Assembly: GCF_025377685.1 (NCBI RefSeq) | Contig: NZ_JACEHK010000001.1 | Span: 550,885-614,884, forward strand | Direction of reading: 5' to 3' | DNA from: Anaerobacillus sp. CMMVII | GTDB lineage: Bacteria > Bacillota > Bacilli > Bacillales > Anaerobacillaceae | DNA: 64,000 nt | Shown: piece by piece, positions 10,761 through 18,648 of the stretch | Position numbering within the stretch: position 1 is the first letter of the stretch | Layout: each line of letters begins with the position of its first letter | The notes under the pieces: generated by a model | What the model saw: the letters and a program-made list of their open reading frames with translations, nothing else | Told to the model about the DNA's origin: nothing | The model's database searches: none | Translations under genes and position numbers: made by a program

Positions 10761-10810
10761 GGGGTCTGACCCCCACCGCTTTAAAGCGCTGGGGGTCAGA
10801 CCCCTTTTTC
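10761..10810. terminator. GGGGTCTGACCCCC hairpin repeat acting as bidirectional terminator
   Basis: GGGGTCTGACCCCC (10761-10774) and GGGGGTCAGACCCC (10791-10804) form a long stem around AGCGC, followed by five T on the plus strand. It lies between convergent odhB and the anti-sigma gene. The same GGGGTC palindrome occurs as an interspersed repeat in many Bacillaceae, from memory. Confidence 0.65.
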
Positions 10811-10825
10811 CCTTTATTTCTTTTT

Positions 10826-12049
10826 TTAATCTAGCACTCCCAAAGTGGGGTGAATGTGGACCTCGATAGAACTTGATAGTTGATAGCGTGGGAAGTAAAG
10901 AACAATGTTGCCATCCCAGGTTGATAAATAGTAAGGTTGGTCTTTTTTTATGTTTAATTCGTCGGTGTTTACATTCTCAAATTTTTTATCGTATTTTAGC
11001 ATTGTACGAATTTTTTCCTCTAGATTTTCAAGTTCCTTCTCTGAAATGAAATCGAGTAACTCCATGGCTCGCCCTTTACCCAAATCAAATGTAAGAAATG
11101 AAGACATGGCATATGGATGTGCTAATTCGTCTGAACTCCATTCAGTTCTAAACTGAATACTAATTAGCTTATCAATTTCATAGATAATCGAGCCTGTAAC
11201 ATTCCCATGCAAGCCTAGCTCGTTGTCATAAGAAGCGAGAACAGCCCTGTTTTGAATTAACATATTTAACTCGTCAATGCTACTACTTTCACCAATTCCT
11301 TTTAATTGTCCTTGAAAGTAAGGAATAACGACGCTAGCTCCGTTTACATCAATCAATTTCTTTTGCACAAAGTAGCGGTTCATATTTTTCATCGGGTCAT
11401 AAACATATTCTCCGTTACCTGCGAGAACATATTCAAACTCTAATTGGTCACCGGAAAAATTAACGTATTGAACTGTCACAAAAAAATCGGGCTCAGCCAA
11501 ACTACGTTCAACGTTGGTCACCTTCATGGTGGAAAGATCAACATTTTCTTTCACGTAAGTAAGTAGTTTCTCAACGATTTCCATTTTTTCATAGTCAGAA
11601 AAAAAGCCATGTTGTTCGATAATTCCTGCATCATTTCTTACTAAACCGTAGTGATAAGCTATGAAGACATTGGCCCCTTCTTCAGATACGCCAAAGTTAA
11701 TGAGTGCCTCATGCATTTCTTTTAGAGTCGTGTTTTCACTTTTAAAATCTACGTCTGTTTCTACTTTTTCTTCTGCAATTACCGCATAGTCAGCTTTCTC
11801 GGAGGTCTTAGGAAGACTAGATTCAACTCCTGTGTTCTTATCAGATAAGAGTAGCTCGACAGGATTAATTAAGATAAGTAATAAGAGAACTGCAACCATT
11901 CCTAGCCGAAATTTCCAACTAGCCATTGATCTTCTTCGTTTTACTTCTTCAAACATCTTTTGATGTAAACTTTCTTCAAATTCTTTTCTCGGCGATATAC
12001 TCGGTCGTTTTCGTAATGGTTCTAGAAAATCATCATTGGGCATCTTCAT
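10826..12049 (-). CDS. Putative anti-sigma factor, single-pass membrane protein
   Basis: The 407-residue protein has a cytosolic N-terminus of about 50 residues, one transmembrane helix (FRLGMVAVLLLLILINPVEL) and a large extracellular part without a recognised domain. It lies directly downstream of an ECF sigma gene and overlaps it by 17 bases, the arrangement of membrane anti-sigma factors that hold their sigma until a surface signal arrives. The start at 12049 (MKMPNDDF) follows GGAAGGAGGC; a longer in-frame start exists at 12073. The function is inferred from topology and neighbourhood, because no zinc anti-sigma motif is visible. Confidence 0.6.
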   Translation of the reverse strand: MKMPNDDFLEPLRKRPSISPRKEFEESLHQKMFEEVKRRRSMASWKFRLGMVAVLLLLILINPVELLLSDKNTGVESSLPKTSEKADYAVIAEEKVETDVDFKSENTTLKEMHEALINFGVSEEGANVFIAYHYGLVRNDAGIIEQHGFFSDYEKMEIVEKLLTYVKENVDLSTMKVTNVERSLAEPDFFVTVQYVNFSGDQLEFEYVLAGNGEYVYDPMKNMNRYFVQKKLIDVNGASVVIPYFQGQLKGIGESSSIDELNMLIQNRAVLASYDNELGLHGNVTGSIIYEIDKLISIQFRTEWSSDELAHPYAMSSFLTFDLGKGRAMELLDFISEKELENLEEKIRTMLKYDKKFENVNTDELNIKKDQPYYLSTWDGNIVLYFPRYQLSSSIEVHIHPTLGVLD

Positions 12050-12578
12050 GGAACAAAAAGCCTCCTTCCGCATTTTTAGAAATGTATTTTTGTAGCTGCT
12101 TTAACGCGCGGTGGTAATCAACCTTCACTTTAGATTCCTTCCAATTCAAAATTTCGGCCGTTTCCTTTATGCTTAATTCTTTTAACCCACGTAAGATAAC
12201 GACATTTCGAAAATCAGGTTTTAACTTCAATAACGCCCATTGAATCTGCTCCCATTCTTCGATACCTTCATATCTCCCTTCAGGATTGTCAAAGGTTGAA
12301 GGAGAAAGGCGCGAAAATAACTCGGGGAGATAGTGTTGAATTTTTCTCTTTCGAAAATAGTCGATGGTCGTATGACGAGCAATAGATAAAATCCATGTTT
12401 TCGCGGAAGAGTGACCTTGAAAAGAATGGAAGTTTTTCATCACTTTCATAAAAGTATCTTGAGTTAAATCTTCAGCCTCGGATTGGCTATTCGTAAAATA
12501 CAAACAATATTGGTAAACATCGTCTAAATACTCATGATATAATTGCTGAATCGTTTCTTTATGATCATCGTACGGCAA
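12033..12578 (-). CDS. ECF RNA polymerase sigma factor (SigX/SigW-like)
   Basis: A 181-residue sigma-70 family protein with region 2 (DDVYQYCLYFTNSQSEAEDLTQDTFMKV and KTWILSIARHTTIDYFRKRK) and region 4 (LLKLKPDFRNVVILRGLKELSIKETAEIL, SKVKVDYHRALKQL). No sigma-1 or sigma-3 regions are present, which is typical of ECF factors. The SAKTWILSIARH segment is close to that of B. subtilis SigX. An ECF-type promoter upstream (12615..12641) suggests autoregulation. It is cotranscribed with the overlapping anti-sigma gene. Confidence 0.88.
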   Translation of the reverse strand: MPYDDHKETIQQLYHEYLDDVYQYCLYFTNSQSEAEDLTQDTFMKVMKNFHSFQGHSSAKTWILSIARHTTIDYFRKRKIQHYLPELFSRLSPSTFDNPEGRYEGIEEWEQIQWALLKLKPDFRNVVILRGLKELSIKETAEILNWKESKVKVDYHRALKQLQKYISKNAEGGFLFHEDAQ

Positions 12579-12614
12579 AAAACTTTCCTCCTTTCAGTAT
12601 CTTTTCACTATATA

Positions 12615-12641
12615 GTCGTTTAGCGCTGTAAAATGGTTTCA
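12615..12641 (-). promoter_or_regulatory. ECF-type autoregulatory promoter
   Basis: Reading the minus strand, TGAAAC and CGAC are separated by exactly 17 bp. This matches SigX/SigW-type promoters (TGAAAC or TGTAAC, N16-17, CGAC or CGTA). It lies about 37 bp upstream of the sigma start codon. Confidence 0.65.
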
Positions 12642-12728
12642 GTTCCTAAAAACAAAGTTCACTTTTTAATAAATAGGAAAATTACAGGGTAAGTTATGTA
12701 TGTAAAAATAGTAGGAGGTGAAAGCATC

Positions 12729-12887
12729 ATGGCAAGAAAGCCAAGACCGACAAAAGGGAATAGAGATACCGCGATTCCTGGTGAACCAAGCGTTAACCCA
12801 ATGGGAGTATCCCCGGATCATGAATTCTCAACTGAGCCTTTAAGTAAAGGAGCTCTAAAGGCGAAAAAGAGTAATACAAAAATATAA
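12729..12887 (+). CDS. Small hydrophilic hypothetical protein, 52 residues
   Basis: MARKPRPTKGNRDTAIPGEP onward: basic, Pro/Lys rich, with no hydrophobic core. The ATG at 12729 follows TAGGAGGTGAAAGCATC, a strong ribosome site. Composition and size are similar to small acid-soluble or minor spore proteins of Bacillaceae, but I cannot assign it to a named Ssp family. It stands alone between the sigma gene and plsC, with its own terminator. Confidence 0.6.
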   Translation: MARKPRPTKGNRDTAIPGEPSVNPMGVSPDHEFSTEPLSKGALKAKKSNTKI

Positions 12888-12910
12888 TTCAAATTTGCAG
12901 TATATAGAGA

Positions 12911-12946
12911 GGCCAGTCCTAATTTTCATTGGGACTGGCTTTGTTT
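12911..12946 (+). terminator. Terminator after the small basic gene
   Basis: GCCAGTCC (12912-12919) and GGGACTGGC (12931-12939) form the stem, followed by a short T-rich tail. Confidence 0.65.
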
Positions 12947-13070
12947 GGAGATAAGAAATATAAATTACTTACGTGATGTTAAGTTCTTGGGCTTTTTTTT
13001 ATGAAATTTGTCGTTCAAAAATCTCTAATTACTAGTATAATATAAGTTATTATTATTTTTGGAGGTCATT

Positions 13071-13804
13071 ATGGTTCGAACAGTTATTTGGTTTGCTTAC
13101 TTTTGGTATCGTTTAATTATTACATATCCAGCACTACTTAAGGCTAAAAAATTGTACAAAAATGGACAAACAAAAGAGATGGAACAGCTTATTTCAATAC
13201 AGCAGAAAAATGGGCATATAGCCTTGTTAAACTGACAGGTTCTACAATTGAGGTAAGAGGAAGAGAAAATTTACCTGAGACAGGCCCTTTTGTCATTGTC
13301 AGTAATCATCAAGGGAATTTTGACATCCCAATCTTACTAGGTTTCTTAGAACGACCTATTGGCTTCATCTCAAAAGTTGAAGTGAAAAAGTTACCAATCG
13401 TTAGGGATTGGATGGTTTATATGAACTGCGTGTTCCTTGACCGTCAAGATCGTCGTCAAGCGATAAAGGCGATAAATCAAGGAGCTGAAAATATAAAAAA
13501 AGGTACGTCTATCGTTATTTTTCCAGAAGGAACTAGGAGTAAAGGAATGGAGATGAATCCTTTTAAGTCTGGTAGCTTTAAATTAGCGCAAAAAGCAGAG
13601 GCTACGATAGTTCCGATCGCCATTAATGGTTCATATAGGATAATGGAGAAAAACGGCAATCGCATAAAACCAGCAAAGGTTACTGTGACAATCTTACCTA
13701 ATATTCAACCAGAAGTTTATCAACAGAAAGATTTGAAGGAACTTGCACTTGAAGTTCATGAGTTAATTAATAACGAGGTGAACTACCCGCCACTTAAATT
13801 CTAA
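13071..13804 (+). pseudogene. plsC: 1-acyl-sn-glycerol-3-phosphate acyltransferase (PlsC-like), one frameshift
   Basis: PlsC adds the second acyl chain in phosphatidic acid synthesis at the membrane. Joined frames give about 244 residues with the acyltransferase motifs SNHQGNFD (HX4D) and FPEGTRS. The N-terminal hydrophobic segment MVRTVIWFAYFWYRLIITYP anchors it. The frame breaks near 13185: adding one T gives QLIFNTAEKWAYSLVKLTG and restores it. The start follows TTTGGAGGTCATT. A TnpB element begins within a few bases of its stop codon. The break is probably a base-calling error, since both catalytic motifs are intact. Confidence 0.8.
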
Positions 13805-13805
13805 C

Positions 13806-13911
13806 GAATTTTGAAGTGGGGGCTTCTCGAATAATAGGTGCTTTTACTAGCCACCCAAATTGACCGAGCTATCCCCGCTGAACCAGCGGTTCGAAATTAT
13901 AATCAACTAGG
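13806..13911 (-). ncRNA. Putative omega RNA (right-end guide RNA of TnpB)
   Basis: TnpB uses an RNA transcribed from the 3' end of its own gene through the right end of the element. Here the 106 bp after the tnpB stop contain a perfect hairpin (CCGCTG-GTT-CAGCGG), a GGGTGGCTAG segment and the end motif GAAGCCCCCACTTC. The position and structure fit, but no homology search was possible. If it is real, the guide would be the sequence just beyond 13805, in plsC. Confidence 0.4.
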
Positions 13912-15028
13912 CTATTTCGTTTCTGAAAGTAGTCTTTTTCCTTCGTTTTCAATATTTTTTGCAGCATTTTCGTCACGGTCAGATTCATGACCACAAGAAC
14001 ACTTATATATTCTTTCTGAAAGTGATAGTTGTTCTTTGACTTCGCCACATCTTGAACACGTCTTTGAAGAAGGGAACCATTTATCAATCTTGATAAATGC
14101 CTTCCCTCGGTCCTCAAATTTGTACTTTAAGAATGTAGTGAACATACCCCAACCGTTATCTAGCACGCTTTTCCCAAATTTTAGAGCCTTTGACATGCCC
14201 TTCATATTAAGGTCTTCAACAACAACGGCATCGTAATTATTAGCTAAAGCATAACTCTTTTTATGAAGAAAATCACGACGTTGATTGGCGGTTTTTTCTT
14301 GTAGTTTCGCTATTTTCTTCTTTGTTTATACCAACGATTGGAGCCCTTTTTACGGCGTGACAAAACACGCTGTTCTTTGGCTAATTTTTCGAGAGATTGA
14401 CGATAGAAGCGAGGGTAATTGGCTCTCTCACCATCACTTGTCACGTACAAATCAGTCATTGAAAAATCCAAACCAACAACGTTTTTCGGTTCGACTTTTC
14501 CACATTTTCTTCAAATTCAGTCAGAACAGATGCATAGACCTTTCCAGAACTAGTCATCGAAATTGTTACAGATTTCAATTGGTGTGTTACTGGTATTTCT
14601 CTGTGTTGTTTAAGTTTGACCCTTCTCATTTTAGGTAACTTGATATGACCTTCCAAAATTTCAATATTCCCGTTCACAACATTAGTTGTATATGTTTGTT
14701 TATGTTTTTTGCTCTTGAATTTTGGAAACTTTGCATTCTTTTTGAAGAAAGATTTATAGGCTTTGTCTAAGTTCATTTGAGCGTTTGCCAAAGAAAGGCT
14801 ATCTACTTCTTTCAAAAATGGATATTCCTTTTTGTATTTAGCTGGCGTAGGATGTTTATGCTTCAATAATTCATCCTTATTCTCTTTGAACTGTTCGTAA
14901 TTTTCGATTCTATCATTCAGCATTTTGTTGTACACAAAACGTACGCAACCAAAGGTTTTCTTCAATAGAGTCAACTGCTTTTCTGTTGGATATAATCGAA
15001 ATTTGAATGCTTTGTTCTTTTTAGCCAT
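13912..15028 (-). pseudogene. tnpB: RNA-guided endonuclease TnpB, two frameshifts
   Basis: TnpB is the transposon-encoded RNA-guided DNase related to Cas12. Three frame segments join into about 372 residues. The first starts MAKKNKAFKFRLYPTEKQ (the helix-turn-helix OrfB N-terminus). RuvC motifs are all present: GLDFS (D, about 187), VVVEDLNM (E, about 270) and DRDENAAKNI (D, about 350). The zinc ribbon is CSRCGEVKEQ...CSCG. One missing A near 14497 and another near 14316 explain both breaks, so the active site may be whole in the organism. No tnpA is adjacent. Confidence 0.8.
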
Positions 15029-15042
15029 AGCAAGTCACCCCT

Positions 15043-15056
15043 CGAACGTATGTTCT
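15043..15056. promoter_or_regulatory. LexA/SOS-box-like palindrome ahead of tnpB
   Basis: CGAACGTATGTTCT matches the Gram-positive LexA consensus CGAAC-N4-GTTCG at all but the last base. It lies 14 bp upstream of the tnpB start. The same bases are part of a longer palindrome (15039-15060) that could simply be the left-end hairpin used in transposition. Both readings are possible. Confidence 0.35.
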
Positions 15057-15137
15057 AGGGTTATTTTACTAAAACTATGTCTAGTTGTCTTTGTTTTGCT
15101 TTTTCTTTTCCAAAACAAATAAAAAAAAGAGCCATTC

Positions 15138-15188
15138 ATCTCCCACCTACCGCTAACGCGCTTGAGGAAGGAGAATTCTGGCTATAAG
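15138..15188. repeat. Possible relic of an IS200/IS605-type end
   Basis: On the minus strand the segment reads TTAGCGGTAGGTGGGAGATG, which resembles the conserved right-end/guide-scaffold sequence of IS605-group elements in Bacillaceae. No transposase gene accompanies it. The resemblance is from memory and should be treated as tentative. Confidence 0.3.
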
Positions 15189-15201
15189 TTGTTAAAAAAA
15201 T

Positions 15202-15250
15202 AATATTAAAAAGCTTTGAGGCAAAGAACGTCTCAAAGCTTTTTAATATT
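15202..15250. terminator. Strong bidirectional hairpin
   Basis: AATATTAAAAAGCTTTGAG and CTCAAAGCTTTTTAATATT are perfect 19-bp inverted repeats around an 11-nt loop. With T runs inside both arms it could terminate transcription from either side. It abuts repeat A copy 2. Confidence 0.6.
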
Positions 15251-15251
15251 G

Positions 15252-15449
15252 GGCTGTTTTCGGCAAAGTTTGTTGCTTTCAACACACGAATATAAAATTT
15301 CACTACTTAGTTAGTAAAGTAGTGCTCTTTTCTTACTAAATTTATTGAGTCTCTCCTTTCAAGAGATTTTTCCAATTATTTTAAGTTAAATAGCAACAAG
15401 TTTTTTTGTGCGACGAGTAACCGCAGGAGCAATGTTTTAGAAAAGAGCC
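15252..15449 (-). repeat. Dispersed repeat family A, copy 2
   Basis: Inverted relative to copy 1. It begins GGCTGTTTTCGGCAAAGTTT and ends ACATTGCTCC-type sequence through TTTTAGAAAAGAGCC. It shares a block (GACGAGTAACCGCAGGAGCA) exactly with copy 3. Confidence 0.65.
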
Positions 15450-15541
15450 TTATATTTTTAGAAAAGTTAAAAAATAAAAAGGGATTTCCACATCTATAGC
15501 TAATTATATTACTATAAGTTTAGATTTCTAGGAGGTTCACG

Positions 15542-15874
15542 ATGATGACAGTAAAAGAAACGTTGAACATGCTTGCCCAAAAAATGAATGACCATTCAGA
15601 GGGCATTAAGGGAGTTAATACAGCCTATCAGTTTGATTTAAGTGGTGAAGAACAAGGTACCTTTCAAGTCATAATTAAAGATGAGCAGGTCCAAGTTTTT
15701 GATGAGGTAAAAAGAGAGCCAAATTGTACCCTTCAACTATCTGATCAAAATTTATTAAAATTAATTGCTGGGAACTTAAATCCTACAGTAGCGTATATGA
15801 GCGGTAAGCTGAAAATAAAGGGCGAATTAGGTTTGGCCTTAAAGCTGCAATCAATTTTAAAAAAATATGAATGA
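15542..15874 (+). CDS. SCP2 sterol-binding domain protein
   Basis: A 110-residue stand-alone SCP2 domain. The visible pattern is an amphipathic N-terminal helix, then FDLSGEEQGTFQVII...PNCTLQLSDQNLLKLIAGNLNPTVAYMSGKLKIKGELGLALKLQSILK. The motif of SDQ-LL-L--G-L-P--AYM-GKLKIKGD/E is characteristic. These proteins bind fatty acyl or sterol-like lipids in a hydrophobic tunnel, and bacterial roles are poorly defined. The start follows TAGGAGGTTCACG; ATG at 15542 or 15545 are both possible. Confidence 0.85.
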   Translation: MMTVKETLNMLAQKMNDHSEGIKGVNTAYQFDLSGEEQGTFQVIIKDEQVQVFDEVKREPNCTLQLSDQNLLKLIAGNLNPTVAYMSGKLKIKGELGLALKLQSILKKYE

Positions 15875-15879
15875 TAAAA

Positions 15880-15906
15880 AGAAAGCATGCCAAATGGCAT
15901 GCTTTC
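15880..15906. terminator. Bidirectional terminator between the SCP2 gene and fbpB-like gene
   Basis: AAAGCATGCC (15882-15891) and GGCATGCTTT (15896-15905) form a perfect 10-bp stem. It lies between two convergent genes. Confidence 0.7.
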
Positions 15907-15947
15907 AATACTTTTATAACAATTTAAAAAATTAATTAAACGTTTGA

Positions 15948-16085
15948 TTAATTCTTCTTTGAATAATCTACGTGCTTTTTATCTAATTTACTTTCAATTT
16001 TCTTTATCGCGTCTGGGTCACTTAGTAGCTGTTTTTTATTTTCCGCTACAAGTTCTTCAAATGATTTACCAAATATTTTACGCAT
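15948..16085 (-). CDS. fbpB: FbpB-family small basic protein, 45 residues
   Basis: The peptide MRKIFGKSFEELVAENKKQL and the following LLSDPDAIKKIESKLDKK match the FbpB pattern (SFEELV-ENK-ELL-D---IEKIE-K-D-K). In B. subtilis FbpA, FbpB and FbpC are Fur-controlled proteins thought to help the sRNA FsrA spare iron. The ATG at 16085 was chosen because AAAGGA is nine bases upstream; an in-frame ATG two codons earlier is too close to it. A TATAAT-like box lies near 16128 on the minus strand. I see only a poor match to a Fur box upstream. Confidence 0.7.
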   Translation of the reverse strand: MRKIFGKSFEELVAENKKQLLSDPDAIKKIESKLDKKHVDYSKKN

Positions 16086-16294
16086 ATGCATCGTTCCTTT
16101 AAGTTGTATTTGACTCTTTCATTATAACGCATGTAAGTAGGTACTAACTTAATCAATTGTTACAATAATTTGAATTATCAGTAAAAAACTTTTCTTTCTG
16201 TCTATATCGTTATATTCACCTATGCAAAAAAAAAACATACTGTATACATATATTAGTTTTTGGATACTCAGTTTTGAAAGGTGAGTGTGTATAC

Positions 16295-16795
16295 ATGTAT
16301 TACCATAACTATCTGCAAACGTCTTCCAAGGACATCTCGAATATGCTAACGTTGGTTATTGAAGTTGTTAGATTTGAAGCGATCACTGAATTGACCTTTG
16401 ATTATTTGAAGGTGATTGCCCCTTCTAATGAAGATAGTAAGTTTCTACAAGCGATGCTAGATGATGAACGTGAGCACTTTGATGAATTAAAAAAAATATA
16501 CTTTGCTTTAACAGGACAACAACCTGCCGGAGATCCACCAACTTTTGAAGTCCCAGAATCATATAGTAAAGGCATAAATGATTTGTTTCTCCAAAAATTA
16601 GAAATAATTGCGATTTATAAAAAGATCAGAAAATTATCTCCGTTTTTAGCTGTAAGAGAAAAAGTAGCCGATTTTATCCACGATGAATTAAGACATTTGC
16701 CAATGTTAAATCATATTCTCATCAACAAATATGACGGCGAAAGGTTTTATGATTATCGAACCATACCTAATCATTATCCACCAACATACTCATAA
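16295..16795 (+). CDS. Ferritin-like domain protein
   Basis: A 166-residue, mostly helical protein with paired carboxylate and histidine motifs: EVVRFEAITELTF, DDEREHFDEL (ExxH type) and HDELRHLPML. This is the four-helix di-iron arrangement of the rubrerythrin/ferritin-like superfamily. The C-terminus DYRTIPNHYPPTYS is Tyr/Pro rich, as in several Bacillus spore or coat-associated ferritin-like proteins. ATG at 16295 is preferred over an in-frame TTG at 16274 because AAAGGTGAG precedes it. It is divergent from the FbpB-like gene, which may point to iron handling. Confidence 0.7.
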   Translation: MYYHNYLQTSSKDISNMLTLVIEVVRFEAITELTFDYLKVIAPSNEDSKFLQAMLDDEREHFDELKKIYFALTGQQPAGDPPTFEVPESYSKGINDLFLQKLEIIAIYKKIRKLSPFLAVREKVADFIHDELRHLPMLNHILINKYDGERFYDYRTIPNHYPPTYS

Positions 16796-16798
16796 AAG

Positions 16799-16837
16799 AA
16801 AAGGAGTTTATGCCAGTAGGGTATAAATTCCTTTTAT
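16799..16837 (+). terminator. Terminator after the ferritin-like gene
   Basis: AAAAGGAGTTTAT pairs with ATAAATTCCTTTT around a 10-nt loop. Confidence 0.65.
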
Positions 16838-16841
16838 CAAC

Positions 16842-16966
16842 TGTGGATAAGAAGAATAATATCAACAAGCTTATGCACAGGTTGAATCGTTAATAGGACA
16901 AGCATTGTTAATTATTATTCACAGTTAAACACAAAAAACATAAAGTTATCAACAAAGTTATCCCCA
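16842..16966. promoter_or_regulatory. Cluster of five DnaA boxes
   Basis: Within 125 bp there are TGTGGATAA (16842, perfect box in reverse), TTATGCACA (16871), TTATTCACA (16915), TTATCAACA (16946) and TTATCCCCA (16958). The consensus is TTATCCACA, and the first three fit TTATNCACA. No dnaA, dnaN or other oriC genes are nearby, so this is not obviously the origin. It resembles the extra-oriC DnaA-box clusters known in B. subtilis, or a DnaA-controlled promoter. Confidence 0.65.
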
Positions 16967-17010
16967 ATCCTAACAGTTACTAACAATTTTCGTTCACAAA
17001 AGTGTCATAA

Positions 17011-17025
17011 TTGTAATCGTTTACA
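17011..17025. promoter_or_regulatory. cre-like site (CcpA)
   Basis: TTGTAATCGTTTACA fits the cre consensus WTGNAANCGNWNNCW at every position. It lies about 110 bp upstream of the coiled-coil gene at 17134 and is nested in a wider TTGTAA...TTACAA palindrome. Confidence 0.45.
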
Positions 17026-17133
17026 GCGTTAAATCGCTATTTACAATTACATTTTAATTTATTAGAATATTCACATAAATAGAAAAATTACCTTAGAAAC
17101 GAATACTAAACAAAAAAAGAGGAGGACATCTAA

Positions 17134-17283
17134 ATGACGGTAACAATTGATGTAAAAGTTCTTGAGGAAATGGAACGGAAAATTGAGCGTTTAAGTAAGG
17201 AACTAAAGGAGCTTAGAAAACCTGAAGTCAATAGTTTTGAGAAACTAGAGACAGACGTCTTCCTAACAGAAGCATATAATTAA
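17134..17283 (+). CDS. Small coiled-coil protein downstream of DnaA boxes, 49 residues
   Basis: MTVTIDVKVLEEMERKIERL is followed by SKELKELRKPEVNSF and an acidic tail. Heptad-spaced Leu/Ile/Met from residue 8 to 28 predict a coiled coil. It has a strong ribosome site (AGAGGAGGACATCTAA) and its own terminator, so it is very likely expressed. It does not match Sda, SirA or YabA as I know them. Its promoter region contains the DnaA-box cluster and a cre-like site. A role linked to replication or growth state is a guess from this context. Confidence 0.6.
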   Translation: MTVTIDVKVLEEMERKIERLSKELKELRKPEVNSFEKLETDVFLTEAYN

Positions 17284-17316
17284 AGAGCTTAACAAATGTT
17301 GAGCTCAGAGTGATGT

Positions 17317-17355
17317 GAACCCCCTGTTTGAAAATAAAAAATAGGGGGTTCTTTT
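17317..17355 (+). terminator. Terminator after the coiled-coil gene
   Basis: GAACCCCCT and AGGGGGTTC form a 9-bp stem followed by TTTTATTT. Confidence 0.8.
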
Positions 17356-17361
17356 ATTTGC

Positions 17362-17465
17362 AATAAACAGCTAACTATCTGTCCTGAGCAGCTGCGCGAT
17401 TGGCCTAACCAAGAGCAAGAAATCTACGATAGGCTAAACTGGCTGTTGTCTTTGTTTTCTAACTA
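17362..17465 (+). other. Open stretch without a start codon, possible gene relic
   Basis: One frame reads LTICPEQLRDWPNQEQEIYD then RLNWLLSLFSN and a stop. The composition is protein-like, but no start codon or ribosome site precedes it and it begins inside the terminator loop region. It may be the tail of a lost gene. The rest of 17465-17567 holds only the promoter of the next gene. Confidence 0.25.
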
Positions 17466-17567
17466 AGTTTAAGCTTTTTAAATTAAAGTTGGTTTCTAAA
17501 GTGAAATACTAACAATTCATTGGTTATTATTGTAAAATAGATATATCTATACGAGTAGGAGGAAACT

Positions 17568-18533
17568 ATGATTTCAAAAACAACGGAAATTGAAAAAATT
17601 GTATTACCAACTCCATTTTTAGTTGGACCAGTCAATGTCTATGTTATTAAAGGGGACTCACTAACACTAGTTGATACAGGACCAAATACATTAGAAGCAA
17701 AAGAATACTTGACGAAGGCTTTAAATAACTTAGGTTTCACACCTACTGATATTGAACAAGTCATTTTGACCCACCACCATCCTGATCATGTAGGATTAAT
17801 TGAAGAACTTTTTTCTCATGCTAAGATCATTGGTCATGAAAAATGTGATCTGTGGTTACGAAAAGATTTAACGTTTGTATCAGCTATTGAGGATTACTTT
17901 TATCGATTCTTTAAAAGTCATAGTGTCTCAGAAGAGTTAATTAAAAAAATGGTCAAAGCTAATCGGTACTTTTTATCATTTACGGGTAAAAAGGGCCTTG
18001 ATATGAAAGTAAAAGAAGGAGATACCATCCCGGGGCTTCCAGGTTGGAAAGTGATTGAAACACCTGGACATGCTCAGAGTCATATCTCACTATTCCACGA
18101 AGCTGAACGTCTTTTAATTGGTGGAGATCATATCATTGCTCATATCTCTTCTAATGCGATTTTAGAACCGCCTTATAATAAAGGAGAAGATAGACCATTA
18201 ACATTACTGCAATATAGAGAGGCACTAAAAAAATGTTTAAATCTGAATGTGAGTAAGGTTTACTCAGGTCATGGTGAGACTGTTGAAGACTTGAAAGGAT
18301 TATTAGATATTCGCTTTATGGAACATGAAGAAAAAGCGTTGCGTTTAAAAGGTATGATACCTAAAGAAGGCATTACAAGCTTTGAATTATGTCAATTATA
18401 CTTCCGTCATATCTATTTGAAAGAACCAATGTTAACAATGTCTGAAATCATTGGGCACTTAGATTTATTGGAAGTGCGCGAAGAGATTGAAACAAGATCA
18501 AGAAATGGGATTATTTTTTATTTTAAAAAATGA
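17568..18533 (+). CDS. MBL-fold metallo-hydrolase
   Basis: A 321-residue metallo-beta-lactamase-fold enzyme. The di-zinc motif THHHPDHVG is at about residues 68-76, the second histidine in PGHAQSHIS, the bridging aspartate in IGGDHII, and the last histidine in SGHGE. The C-terminal 70 residues look like the winged-helix extension found in LACTB2-type hydrolases. The start follows TAGGAGGAAACT. The substrate cannot be named; relatives hydrolyse thioesters, RNA or lactones. It stands alone with no obvious terminator. Confidence 0.85.
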   Translation: MISKTTEIEKIVLPTPFLVGPVNVYVIKGDSLTLVDTGPNTLEAKEYLTKALNNLGFTPTDIEQVILTHHHPDHVGLIEELFSHAKIIGHEKCDLWLRKDLTFVSAIEDYFYRFFKSHSVSEELIKKMVKANRYFLSFTGKKGLDMKVKEGDTIPGLPGWKVIETPGHAQSHISLFHEAERLLIGGDHIIAHISSNAILEPPYNKGEDRPLTLLQYREALKKCLNLNVSKVYSGHGETVEDLKGLLDIRFMEHEEKALRLKGMIPKEGITSFELCQLYFRHIYLKEPMLTMSEIIGHLDLLEVREEIETRSRNGIIFYFKK

Positions 18534-18648
18534 GTGGTTATTCATTCACTATTTACTATTACTCTTCACTTTGAAAATATTGTACGAGTTGATATGATTA
18601 TTGTTAAAATATAACTATGCATTTAGTTACGATAGGGGTGTGGGGAGT

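Larger units (their letters stand above)
13805..15070 (-). mobile_element. IS605/IS1341-like element carrying only tnpB
   Basis: The element contains a TnpB gene without a TnpA transposase. Its downstream end (low coordinates) holds hairpins and the sequence GAAGCCCCCACTTC, which I associate with right ends of this family in Firmicutes. The upstream end holds the imperfect palindrome at 15039-15060. Exact borders are uncertain. Insertion is directly behind the plsC stop, so it spares the host gene. Without TnpA it is probably non-autonomous. Confidence 0.65.

Noticed and set aside
13869-14117. 82-codon frame overlapping the tnpB C-terminus
   Set aside because: It is a different frame of the same strand over the TnpB zinc-ribbon region, whose own frame is clearly the coding one.
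16842-16966. Chromosomal origin of replication
   Set aside because: DnaA boxes are present but no dnaA, dnaN, gyrase or rpmH gene is nearby, and an A/T-rich unwinding region is not distinct. A regulatory or titration cluster is more likely.
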